This document shows, piece after piece, positions 7,391 to 15,597 of a stretch of DNA of 45,173 nucleotides. Under the pieces are notes generated by a model. That model searched no databases. It was not told the origin of the DNA and saw only the letters and a list, made by a program, of their open reading frames with translations. The DNA comes from an uncultured Collinsella sp. (GTDB taxonomy: Bacteria > Actinomycetota > Coriobacteriia > Coriobacteriales > Coriobacteriaceae), in NCBI GenBank assembly GCA_902467875.1, contig CABQWP010000009.1, forward strand, positions 1-45,173, written 5' to 3'. Position 1 is the first letter of the stretch, and each line of letters begins with the position of its first letter. A program made the position numbers and the translations under genes.

Positions 7391-9873
7391 ATCGAGAAAT
7401 ACTCGCCCTCAGCGGATAAGTTCGGCCCCAACCACGGATCGCCCGTCAAGAAGAACTCCGGCCAGCGCTGAATGAACAGTGCCTGTTCACGTTTCCAGCG
7501 GCGCAGCTTTTCCTCGTTGGCCTCTTCCCTGCCGCGCGAGGTAAACTCGTAGTGGTACAGCTCGGCATAGGGCGTAAAGATGGTGCGGTAGCCCGCCTCC
7601 CACACGCGCAGGCAAAAGTCTGCGTCGTTAAAGCCAACAGCGAATTCCTCGGTATAGCCTCCGACTTGCTCAAATACGTCGCGTCGGACCATCTGGCAGG
7701 CGCCCGTTACGGCGCTAAAGTTGCTCGGGCGAACGGCGCGCTTATAGTAGCCCTCGCGCTTTGCCGAGAAATCCTGGTTGGCATGGGCAAGTGCGCCACG
7801 CACGCCAACCAAAATGCCAGCGTGCTGCACCAGATGGTCGGCAAAATAGAGCTTGGCACCCACCACACCCGCATCGGGACGTTGCAGATAACCCATCATC
7901 TCTTCGATGAAACCCAGCGTCATAACCTCGGTATCGTTGTTGAGCAGTAACAGATAATCACCCTTGGCATGCTCAACGCCAAAGTTGATGATCTGAGAGT
8001 AATTGAACTCGCCCGGCCAGTACACAACGCGCGCGGTGCCCTTGCCTTCGGATGCTGCAGCCACGCACTCCGGTAGGGTTTCGTAATACGCAAACGTCTC
8101 CGGGGCTTCGCTGTTGTTCTCCACCAAGACGATCTCGTAGTTGACATACGTGGCCTTCTGGGCGATCGACATCACACAGGCATCGAGCGTCTCAACGTGA
8201 TCCTTGGTGGGAATCACAATGCTCACCAGCGGCGCAGGCTCCGGCAGCGCATAGCGCATGCGGTAGACAAACGGCGTCTCGGTCTCCTCGACCGTTCCGC
8301 AAATGCCCAGCTCGTTAAAGTGGCGCTGAAGCGCAAGGCGCCCGGCTTCAATAGCATACGGCTTGCTATCGGCAGAACCGTCGGCGGTTGAACCGGGATG
8401 CACGCGCCAGTGATACAGTACGTGCGCAACATGTTCAAACCGCGCGCCCGCCGCAAGGCAGCGGAGCGTCAGGTCGTAATCTTGGGCGCCCGCGACGTCT
8501 TCCGGCGACATGCCAATGCGATCAATAAGCGCCTTCTGCACCATCAGGAAATGCGTCACGCAGTTATGGCTATAGAGCAGGTCGACGTTGAGCCGCGTCT
8601 TAAAGACCGGCTGGCCCCACTCCCCCGTTTTCTGGAACATGTCCTCGTCGCAGAACAGGACCTGGGGACGCTCGTCCTCGGCCGCCTTATTCAGCGCGGA
8701 AACATACTGGAATAACGCGTCCGGTTCCAGAATGTCGTCATGGTCCAAGAACGCGACGTAGTCGCCTGTCGCTCGCTCGATACCTGCGTTGGTGTTGAGC
8801 ACAATGCCGCCGTTGCCGGGAAGCTCGATGCGACGGATGCGCTCGTTATTGGCACCTGCCGCAAGGGCGGCCACCGCATCCCATTCAGGCGAGGCATCCA
8901 TAAGGAGCAGTTCCCAGTTGTCATAGCTCTGGGCTAGCACCGAGTCCAGCAGCTCGCGCAGGTAGACCCGATCAGTCTTGTAGCACGGCACCACAATGCT
9001 CACGAGCGGCCTATAGGCAAAGGCCGCCGAAGCGACACGTTGGCACGCCAAATCGCCCGGCTTTGCGCGATGTTGCTCAAACCAACGTCGATAAGCTGCG
9101 TCGTCCGCACGCGCGTCCTTCATGCGGTTCCAACTGTCATCGACCATGCCGTTGTACAGGCGACCATCCATGGCGCAAAACCCGCTCTGGATCTGCTCTG
9201 TGGGATCGCTCACAATCGCGACAAAATCCCGTATATCCTGAGGCATCTCAACGCTCAGATACGTTTTATTGACGCGGCATCCGTTCTGCTGCGGCACATC
9301 GACCTGCGATTCAAACACATGCACGGTGGCATCAATCGCATTCATATGCGTATCGAAGCTCTGGAACTCAGGGGAGCACTGGGGGTCTCCCGCCCAGGTA
9401 ACCTCATAGCGCCACACCGCGCCGGCGTCTGTCGGCAAATAGCGAATGGCATCGATCTCGTAGCGACCGCAGCATTCGCCACGCTGCGCATCGCGGATAA
9501 GCGCGCACAGCGCAGGCTTTGCTTTGTAGTTAATCTTAGATTCCAGCTTGTCCACGCGGCTATCGAGGCGAATGGCGCCAAGCTTTTGGCCACCGGACAC
9601 AAATGCAGCGTCGATCGCAGAGCCATCCAAAAACGGAAGCACCAAGACGGCGAGCTCGCGCTCGTAATCGGAAACGGAAGGGCAAAGCGCCAACACACGG
9701 CCATGATCGACTGGGAGCACCAGCGACGGCACACAAGAACCGCTCGTTGTCGCGTGGGCAAACGCTTGAGAACCCTCCCGCTCGATAAGCGCGGCGACAT
9801 CCTGACCGGCAAAACGAAGCAGCACAAACAGACGGCCCTGACTGCGGCAAAGCGCCAAACGCTTGATACTCAT
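7387..9873 (-). CDS. Large two-domain GT2 glycosyltransferase
   Basis: An 828-residue cytoplasmic or membrane-associated enzyme that should add sugars from nucleotide donors to a surface glycan. Residues 1-270 are an N-terminal region without a recognised domain. Residues 291-500 are a first GT2 domain (VSIVVPCYKT, metal-binding LDHDD at 376-380). Residues 549-770 are a second GT2 domain (VSIVIPTKDH, LLLNNDTE near 646, GFNDADFC near 748), the type often called rhamnosyltransferase-like. The ATG at 9873 follows directly after the upstream gene's stop, so the two are coupled and this is the last of five minus-strand glycosyltransferase genes. Its 3' end is duplicated at 2446-2832. Polymer and sugar specificity cannot be read. 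Confidence 0.9.
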   Translation of the reverse strand: MSIKRLALCRSQGRLFVLLRFAGQDVAALIEREGSQAFAHATTSGSCVPSLVLPVDHGRVLALCPSVSDYERELAVLVLPFLDGSAIDAAFVSGGQKLGAIRLDSRVDKLESKINYKAKPALCALIRDAQRGECCGRYEIDAIRYLPTDAGAVWRYEVTWAGDPQCSPEFQSFDTHMNAIDATVHVFESQVDVPQQNGCRVNKTYLSVEMPQDIRDFVAIVSDPTEQIQSGFCAMDGRLYNGMVDDSWNRMKDARADDAAYRRWFEQHRAKPGDLACQRVASAAFAYRPLVSIVVPCYKTDRVYLRELLDSVLAQSYDNWELLLMDASPEWDAVAALAAGANNERIRRIELPGNGGIVLNTNAGIERATGDYVAFLDHDDILEPDALFQYVSALNKAAEDERPQVLFCDEDMFQKTGEWGQPVFKTRLNVDLLYSHNCVTHFLMVQKALIDRIGMSPEDVAGAQDYDLTLRCLAAGARFEHVAHVLYHWRVHPGSTADGSADSKPYAIEAGRLALQRHFNELGICGTVEETETPFVYRMRYALPEPAPLVSIVIPTKDHVETLDACVMSIAQKATYVNYEIVLVENNSEAPETFAYYETLPECVAAASEGKGTARVVYWPGEFNYSQIINFGVEHAKGDYLLLLNNDTEVMTLGFIEEMMGYLQRPDAGVVGAKLYFADHLVQHAGILVGVRGALAHANQDFSAKREGYYKRAVRPSNFSAVTGACQMVRRDVFEQVGGYTEEFAVGFNDADFCLRVWEAGYRTIFTPYAELYHYEFTSRGREEANEEKLRRWKREQALFIQRWPEFFLTGDPWLGPNLSAEGEYFSI

Positions 9874-10941
9874 CTACACTTCTCGCTTTCCCAGGGCATT
9901 CGCGGCCATGCGCTTGCACGCGCCCAGGCGCCCAAACCTCAAGACGTCGTAATCGAACATGAGCTTTTTGCACGCACGGGCGCTAGGGGCGTCGCTGGCA
10001 AGCGCTGCGCGCACCATGGCAGCGACAGAAGGAGCGCATTGCGCGAGCGCAACATCGCTGCCCACGGCAGAACCGGCAAGCGCCGTGGCAACGGCAGCAA
10101 ACACCTTGCCGCAGTCCGAGCTCAGCAACCTGAGCGCGTCGTACAGCACCAGATCGCACAGGAAGTACGCCAGGTCATCGGCATGCTGTGCATCGAGACC
10201 GTCGCGCTGCCAGTCAGTCAGCACCGCGGAGTAAATCTTCACGTGCTCCAGCAGACGCGTCTCGTCGTCGTAGCGCATAGTGTCCATGAGTGAGCCCTTG
10301 CGCGCCGCACGGTAATCGTACAGCTTGTTCGAGATAAGCGCGGTCTTGTGCGAACGACCGTACACGGCAAAGTCGAAGACCTGGTCCTCACCATACTTGA
10401 CGGTTTCGTCGAACACGATCCCGTTACCCAGCAAAAACTCACGCTTGCAGGCAGTGCGCCATGCAAAGGGGCGAGAAGCTTCCTTAAACAGCAGGTCAGA
10501 GTTATAGCCTTCAAACGACGCATCGCGTGGACTCAGCACATAGTTAAGCCACGGATACCCCGCCTCCAGCGGATACGGATTCGCGCCAAAGGTCAAAACG
10601 TCGCAGTCCTCGCGCTCAAAGGCATCAACGATCACACGGCATGCATCGGGCGTAAACCGGTCGTCGGAATCCAAAAACGCGACGATAGGCGCCGTGGACG
10701 CAGCGATGCCGGCATTACGCGCACTCGACAGGCCCCCGTTTGGCTTATCGACCAGCGTAAAGCGCGCGTCCTTTTCGCAATAAGCAGCCGCAATATCGCG
10801 CGAACCGTCCGGCGAGCCATCGTTGACCAGCACGCCTTCCCAATCGGGCATGTCCTGCGCAAGCAGGGAGTCCAGGCACCAGGCCAGGCACTCCTCCACG
10901 TTATAGATGGGAACGACAACGGAAATCTTGGAGTTAGCCAT
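9874..10941 (-). CDS. GT2 family glycosyltransferase (B' copy)
   Basis: A 355-residue GT2 enzyme. The N-terminal 110 residues hold the nucleotide-sugar fold: ISVVVPIYNVEE, LVNDGSPDGS, GLSSARNAGI and the metal-binding FLDSDD. The rest includes GEDQVFDFAVYG, the usual acceptor-side acidic motif, followed by a helical tail. I chose ATG 10941, nine bases after AGGAG (10955-10951); a GTG at 10947 is too close to that site. It overlaps neither neighbour but ends exactly where the next gene begins. It is related along its whole length to the protein at 12147-13187, and the two fall in the alternating order described under findings. Specificity is unknown. Confidence 0.9.
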   Translation of the reverse strand: MANSKISVVVPIYNVEECLAWCLDSLLAQDMPDWEGVLVNDGSPDGSRDIAAAYCEKDARFTLVDKPNGGLSSARNAGIAASTAPIVAFLDSDDRFTPDACRVIVDAFEREDCDVLTFGANPYPLEAGYPWLNYVLSPRDASFEGYNSDLLFKEASRPFAWRTACKREFLLGNGIVFDETVKYGEDQVFDFAVYGRSHKTALISNKLYDYRAARKGSLMDTMRYDDETRLLEHVKIYSAVLTDWQRDGLDAQHADDLAYFLCDLVLYDALRLLSSDCGKVFAAVATALAGSAVGSDVALAQCAPSVAAMVRAALASDAPSARACKKLMFDYDVLRFGRLGACKRMAANALGKREV

Positions 10942-10953
10942 AGTCACTCGCTC

Positions 10954-12072
10954 CTACTGTGCGGCCGGAACGTCATCAGGGTGTGGGTTGTCGCCGTAGG
11001 TGCGCTGATACGTCAGCACGCGCCAAACCAGCGGCAGGCCGCCAATCTTAAAGTAATGCTTAAACGTATTGAGCTTGCCCGGCTTCTTAAAGTCAAAGCG
11101 CGAATCGATATAGGCGCGGGGCGACTTGACCATCAGGCGCAAGTCGGTCTCGCCACGCGGATCAAACAGCGACAGGTCAAAGCGACCGGCATCCCAATCG
11201 GCCTTGAGCTCGGGTGAAGCCTTCTTCCAAAACTGCCCACGCAGCTCATCGACCAGACGCTCATCATTCCAACGGTACGTATCGACCTTCATGCGCATTA
11301 AAATGCCTTGGAGCTGAGCCTTGAGCTCGGGACGCTCGTCCAAAAAACGTTGCATCTCGGCGTATTCGTCGCACACGCAAAACACCTTGTTGGGCGAATT
11401 AACGGAGCTCTTCTCGTTATCCTGGCGATAGCACAAAATGGGGTCCGCAATAAACGCAGCACGTTCGGCACAAGCCCAAACCTTAAAGTTAAAGCCTGCG
11501 TCCTGATACGAGGCACCCGGCGTGGGAAGGAACCGAATCTGATTGTCGTTGAGGAACTCGCGCCGATAGATAGCCGACCAAATGGATGGTTTGCGGTAGA
11601 AGATGCCCGGGCGATCGACGGGGCGATACGCGGCGCCCGTCATATGCTCGTCGATAATCCCAAACAGTTCACGGCGTTCGCAGGGCGTGGACCAATACAG
11701 GTAAAAGTCGCCCTTTACCACATCGGCATGTTCAGCATCGGCCTTGGCGACCAGCTTTTGGAGCGAATCCTCAAACATAAAGTCGTCGGACTCAAGGATG
11801 CCCACGTACTCACCGCGCGCCATCTCCAGGCCGCGGTTCATCGAGTCGCCGTAGCCGCTGTTGGCTTTGTCGATCATCTTTACACGGGGGTCGCGCTCCA
11901 TGTACTCGCGAATGATATCCGGCGAGCTATCGGTGGAACCGTCGTTGATACAGATGATCTCGATGTCCTTAAGCGTCTGCGCCACGGCGGAATCGAGGCA
12001 CTCGCGCAGGTAGCGTTCAACATTGCAAATGGGGACAAGCAGCGAAACTTTAGGGGTATCAGAGTTCTGCAA
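10954..12072 (-). CDS. GT2 family glycosyltransferase (A' copy)
   Basis: A 372-residue GT2 enzyme starting at TTG 12072 behind a strong AGGAGG. Motifs include VSLLVPICNVERY, IICINDGSTDSS, NSGYGDSMNRGLE and the metal site GILESDDF. The middle contains YRKPSIWSAIYRREFL and LPTPGASYQDAGF, shared almost word for word with the gene at 13194-14297. This protein and that one are paralogues that keep a very similar first 100 residues and diverge later. Such single-domain GT2 enzymes act at the cytoplasmic face on lipid-linked glycan intermediates. It is separated from the gene upstream by about 75 bp and from the next by 12 bp, consistent with one operon. Confidence 0.9.
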   Translation of the reverse strand: MQNSDTPKVSLLVPICNVERYLRECLDSAVAQTLKDIEIICINDGSTDSSPDIIREYMERDPRVKMIDKANSGYGDSMNRGLEMARGEYVGILESDDFMFEDSLQKLVAKADAEHADVVKGDFYLYWSTPCERRELFGIIDEHMTGAAYRPVDRPGIFYRKPSIWSAIYRREFLNDNQIRFLPTPGASYQDAGFNFKVWACAERAAFIADPILCYRQDNEKSSVNSPNKVFCVCDEYAEMQRFLDERPELKAQLQGILMRMKVDTYRWNDERLVDELRGQFWKKASPELKADWDAGRFDLSLFDPRGETDLRLMVKSPRAYIDSRFDFKKPGKLNTFKHYFKIGGLPLVWRVLTYQRTYGDNPHPDDVPAAQ

Positions 12073-12146
12073 GAGAACCTCCTGTTGAATAGCGTGTAAC
12101 AGGGCTATTTTAGCAGCCGAATTGCGGCGGGCGGCAGCGCTTGGAA

Positions 12147-13187
12147 TTAGATAAAGCGCTCCAGGCAGGCTTTGAGACCGCGAGTCGAAAGATAGAACAG
12201 CGTGGCGTCTGCCATCGAAACGCCCGAGGTCGCCGCAACGAGCTTGTGGGCAACACGGCGAACGGCGCCCTTGGCAGGCATATCTGCCCAGTCCGTTCCC
12301 AAAAATGTCGTGAGGTCCATGTTGACGCGAGCCGCCACGCGATGGAAGTCATCGGAATCCAAGCGCGCCAAATCAAACACGATAAGGTCCAAGAACCAGG
12401 TGATCAGCTCGCCGGGACGCAGGTCCAAAAGACCGTAGGCCGCCCAGTCCTCCAAGACCTCCTCGAGCATCCTCATGTGGGCGTCAAGCTTTTTGGCGCG
12501 AGCCTCGGCACTGTTGAACTCGTGCGTCGCCGATTCGCTCTCCATCACGTAGTGGTAGAACTTGTCCGGCATGACGACGGTCCTGCGGGCAAGCGCATAA
12601 GCCGCAAATTGGAAGACGACGTCCTCGCCCAAAGCCAAACCGGGGGCGAAGCGAATGCCTTCGCGATTGAGCAGCTCGCGCGAAAAAGCCGCACGGCAGG
12701 CATAGGGCTGCGCATTCGAATGGAACAGCAGTTGGGGATCACGGGCGCCGAAGGTACCAGCTTTGGGGCTCATGAGTTGCTGGACGCGTCTGGGGGCAGC
12801 ATCGGCAGGTTCACAGACGCCGCCAAAAACGGCGGCCTCGGCATCCGCAGACTCCATGGCATGCAGCACGCGCTCGACCGTCTGAGCATCGATGTAATCG
12901 TCGGCGTCCACAAAAAAGACGGTCTCGCCCACGGCGGCATCGATACCGGCATTTCGAGCACACGAGACGCCCGCGTTTTCCTGGTCAATCACCAGTACGC
13001 GATCGTCGGACTGCGCGATCTGGCGTAACACGTTCAACGAATCATCAGTCGAACCGTCGTTGACGCAGACAACCTGAATCGAGCGCTCGGACTGGGCCAA
13101 CAGCGAATCGAGGCATCGCTGAATGGAGCGCGACGAATTGTAGACGGGAACGACAATGGTCGCTTTGGGGGTCAAAGTCTCTCCCAT
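12147..13187 (-). CDS. GT2 family glycosyltransferase (B copy)
   Basis: A 346-residue GT2 enzyme with ATG at 13187, six bases after the upstream stop; GGGGG overlapping that stop region can serve as the ribosome site. The fold is shown by ATIVVPVYNSSRS, VCVNDGSTDDS, GVSCARNAGID and the metal site FVDADDY. GEDVVFQFAAYAL matches the acidic acceptor motif of the 9874-10941 protein. Compared with that protein, the architecture and length are the same but identity is moderate, so the duplication is not recent. Substrate is unknown. Confidence 0.9.
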   Translation of the reverse strand: MGETLTPKATIVVPVYNSSRSIQRCLDSLLAQSERSIQVVCVNDGSTDDSLNVLRQIAQSDDRVLVIDQENAGVSCARNAGIDAAVGETVFFVDADDYIDAQTVERVLHAMESADAEAAVFGGVCEPADAAPRRVQQLMSPKAGTFGARDPQLLFHSNAQPYACRAAFSRELLNREGIRFAPGLALGEDVVFQFAAYALARRTVVMPDKFYHYVMESESATHEFNSAEARAKKLDAHMRMLEEVLEDWAAYGLLDLRPGELITWFLDLIVFDLARLDSDDFHRVAARVNMDLTTFLGTDWADMPAKGAVRRVAHKLVAATSGVSMADATLFYLSTRGLKACLERFI

Positions 13188-13193
13188 GTCGAC

Positions 13194-14297
13194 CTACCCC
13201 CTCAGCGATTCGATGAGGAAAGCGGCGACCACGCCTGGGCCTCCAACCGAGGCGTAATACTTAGCACGCCCCAAGGCACCATCCGTCGCAAAACTCGGAT
13301 GCTCGTCAACCCAGCCCTCAGGATCTTTGAGGATGGCAGCGAGATTTGCGCGCTTCCACGGCTTGAGGTCGTCAAGCGAAAAGTCCCCGGCGTCCAAGGC
13401 CGCTTGGAACTCCTTGGCCATCTGAACCAGGAACTCCTTATAGAACTTAGACGCCAGGCGCACGTAGTTCCACATGTACGAATCGTACTTAATGAGCTGA
13501 TTGAACTTGAGCATGCGCGCGACGTCATCACTTGCGTGGTCGCGGGCATAATCCTCTCGAATCCAACGCTCAATCTCGGCATACTCGGTATTGACGCAAA
13601 AGACCTTAGCCGAAGAATTGACCGAGGAATTCTCGTTGTCCTGGCGATACGACAACACGGCATCATGCAGGTAAACAGCCTTATCGGCGCACGCGATCAC
13701 CTTAAAGGCGAATGACGTGTCCTGAAAGGATGCCCCCGGAGTCGGCAGGAACGTAATGCCGTTACGCTCAAGAAAATCGCGACGGTACACAGCCGACCAA
13801 ATCGACGGCTTTTGCTTAAAGAACTGCGTCGTATCGCTCGGGTGCACCGGCCTGCCGCAATCCTGAGGTCTAAACATCTCGTGCAGCGAACGGCGCTCCT
13901 CGGGCTTAGACCAGTAGAAATCAAAGTTCGCCTTCGCAAAGTCGGCATTATTGGTATCGGCGGCCGAGACAAGCTTTTCGAGTGCGTCGGACGCCATAAA
14001 GTCATCGGACTCCAAGATACCAACGTACTTGCCACGCGCCATCTCCAGACCGTGGTTCATCGAGTCGCCGTAGCCGCTGTTGGCTTTGTCAATCATCTTG
14101 ACGCGCCCATCGCGCTCCATATACTCGCGGATAATCGCCGGCGAGTTGTCGGTCGACCCGTCGTTAATGCAAATGATCTCAATATCCTTGAGCGTCTGCG
14201 CCAGGGCGGAATCGAGACACTCGCGCAGGTAGCGCTGAACATTGTAAATGGGAATAAGCAGCGACAGAACAGGGCTGCCAGAGGCGTTAGTAGACAA
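13194..14297 (-). CDS. GT2 family glycosyltransferase (A copy), first gene of the operon
   Basis: A 367-residue GT2 enzyme starting at TTG 14297 with AAGGAG five bases before it. The N-terminal domain has LSLLIPIYNVQRY, IICINDGSTDNS, NSGYGDSMNHGLE and GILESDDF; the middle has FKQKPSIWSAVYRRDFL and LPTPGASFQDTSF. It is the closest paralogue of the gene at 10954-12072. It is the promoter-proximal gene of the five-gene minus-strand cluster, and the divergent glycosyltransferase gene begins 256 bp away, so the region 14298-14553 should carry the promoters for both. The use of TTG starts in both A-type genes is notable. Confidence 0.9.
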   Translation of the reverse strand: MSTNASGSPVLSLLIPIYNVQRYLRECLDSALAQTLKDIEIICINDGSTDNSPAIIREYMERDGRVKMIDKANSGYGDSMNHGLEMARGKYVGILESDDFMASDALEKLVSAADTNNADFAKANFDFYWSKPEERRSLHEMFRPQDCGRPVHPSDTTQFFKQKPSIWSAVYRRDFLERNGITFLPTPGASFQDTSFAFKVIACADKAVYLHDAVLSYRQDNENSSVNSSAKVFCVNTEYAEIERWIREDYARDHASDDVARMLKFNQLIKYDSYMWNYVRLASKFYKEFLVQMAKEFQAALDAGDFSLDDLKPWKRANLAAILKDPEGWVDEHPSFATDGALGRAKYYASVGGPGVVAAFLIESLRG

Positions 14298-14553
14298 ATG
14301 TGCTCCTTAGGAAATACCTGTCGTTTCATGGTATCAAAGGGTCAGCGTGCCAGCGGGCGTTTATATAATCTATGGAGCCTCTTGCGGGCAAAGCAGCCCC
14401 ACGTCATGCGGCGGGCCCATGGCAGGTTCCTGCGTTTTATTCAAAGCTTGCCGCTAAGGTGCGCCGAGCCTTTACAATAGGACAGTCCCAAGGACGTATT
14501 CGATAGCTTCCGTGCAGCGCTCGCCCGCCGCGCGTGAAAGGATATATTGCCCC
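14298..14553. promoter_or_regulatory. Divergent promoter region of the glycosyltransferase locus
   Basis: The 256-bp gap separates two divergent glycosyltransferase genes. On the plus strand a TATAAT at 14365-14370 (in GTTTATATAATCTATG) is a good -10 candidate, but no clear -35 lies at the right distance. No palindrome that would suggest a specific operator was found. Confidence 0.35.
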
Positions 14554-15573
14554 ATGCCTTCAACCCTTCCCGCTCCCATCGATAAGCTCGCCATCGTCGT
14601 CGTTACGTACAAGCGCCAGGAACTCCTGGCCAACTTGTTCGACTCTATGACCGAGCTCACGGCAACGCCCTGGCGCATCGTGATTGTCGATAACGAGAAT
14701 TCGCGCGAGACCGAGGCCATGTGCACCGCATTCAACGAGCGCCTGGCCAACCTGTGGGGCATCGACACCGAGCAGCCCGACGCGCAGGGCGGCACCGACC
14801 GTGTCATCTACGCCCCGCAGCTCGAAAACGGCGGCGGTGCGGGCGGCTTCTCCGCCGGCACCAAATGCGCCTACGACCTGGGCGCCCAGTGGTTCTGGGT
14901 GATGGACGACGACGTGCTCGTCATCCCCGAAGGCATCGAGCGTCTTGCCAAGTGGACCGACCGCTACGATGTCATCCAGGGTTCGCGCCTGGACTTTGAC
15001 GGCGGCGCTTTCTTTTGGCAGTACCAGCTCATCCTTTCGCTCGGCATCCCTAACCCCATCGCCAAGTGGGATCTGGGTCCCGAGGGCTACCGCGCCATGA
15101 ACCAGCTGTGCTTTGAGGGCGGCATGTTCTCGCGCCGCGTGGTCGACAAGATTGGCCTGCCCGACGCGCGTTTCTTTATCTACGGCGACGATGCCTGCTA
15201 TGGCTACGTGGCCAGCCAGCACTTCCCCGCCGCCGTTGTTGCCGACGTGGTGCTCAAGCGCGCCCGCGCCGTCTCTAACTGGGACATCGCCGGCAAACGA
15301 CAGCTCAACTCCACGAGCGACACCAACCGCTACTACATCATGCGCAACCGAGGCTTCCTCGCTCGCTATATGCAGATCTACGGTGACTACCACCCCATGC
15401 TGTTCCGCTTGGGCAATGCCGCAACCTTCTGCAAGGAATTCATTCGCCTGGCCGCGGTCGACAAATGCTTTAAGACCGGCATTCCGGCGCTGCGCCGCGG
15501 CATGAAGGATGCCCGCAAGATCATCAAGGATCCCGACTGGAAGCCCATGCCGCCCATGAAGGATACCGAGTAA
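14554..15573 (+). CDS. GlfT-like GT2 glycosyltransferase
   Basis: A 339-residue enzyme of the galactofuranosyltransferase-like GT2 branch. I chose ATG 14554, preceded by GAAAGGA; the longer frame needs a GTG at 14512 without a ribosome site. Motifs: LAIVVVTYKRQELL, IVIVDNENS, a glycine-rich NGGGAGGFSAGT loop, the metal-binding WVMDDDV, then CFEGGMFSRR and FFIYGDDACYGY for acceptor binding and catalysis. GlfT enzymes transfer galactofuranose from UDP-galactofuranose to lipid-linked glycans; the exact sugar here is inference from family resemblance. It diverges from the five-gene glycosyltransferase cluster and likely serves the same polymer. No transporter, polymerase or UDP-galactopyranose mutase gene lies inside the window. 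Confidence 0.85.
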   Translation: MPSTLPAPIDKLAIVVVTYKRQELLANLFDSMTELTATPWRIVIVDNENSRETEAMCTAFNERLANLWGIDTEQPDAQGGTDRVIYAPQLENGGGAGGFSAGTKCAYDLGAQWFWVMDDDVLVIPEGIERLAKWTDRYDVIQGSRLDFDGGAFFWQYQLILSLGIPNPIAKWDLGPEGYRAMNQLCFEGGMFSRRVVDKIGLPDARFFIYGDDACYGYVASQHFPAAVVADVVLKRARAVSNWDIAGKRQLNSTSDTNRYYIMRNRGFLARYMQIYGDYHPMLFRLGNAATFCKEFIRLAAVDKCFKTGIPALRRGMKDARKIIKDPDWKPMPPMKDTE

Positions 15574-15597
15574 CGGAAGCCGGAAACATCTCGGCGC

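Noticed and set aside
9040..10293. Plus-strand 417-codon frame across two glycosyltransferase genes
   Set aside because: No domain, no ribosome site, and it spans the junction of two well-supported minus-strand genes.
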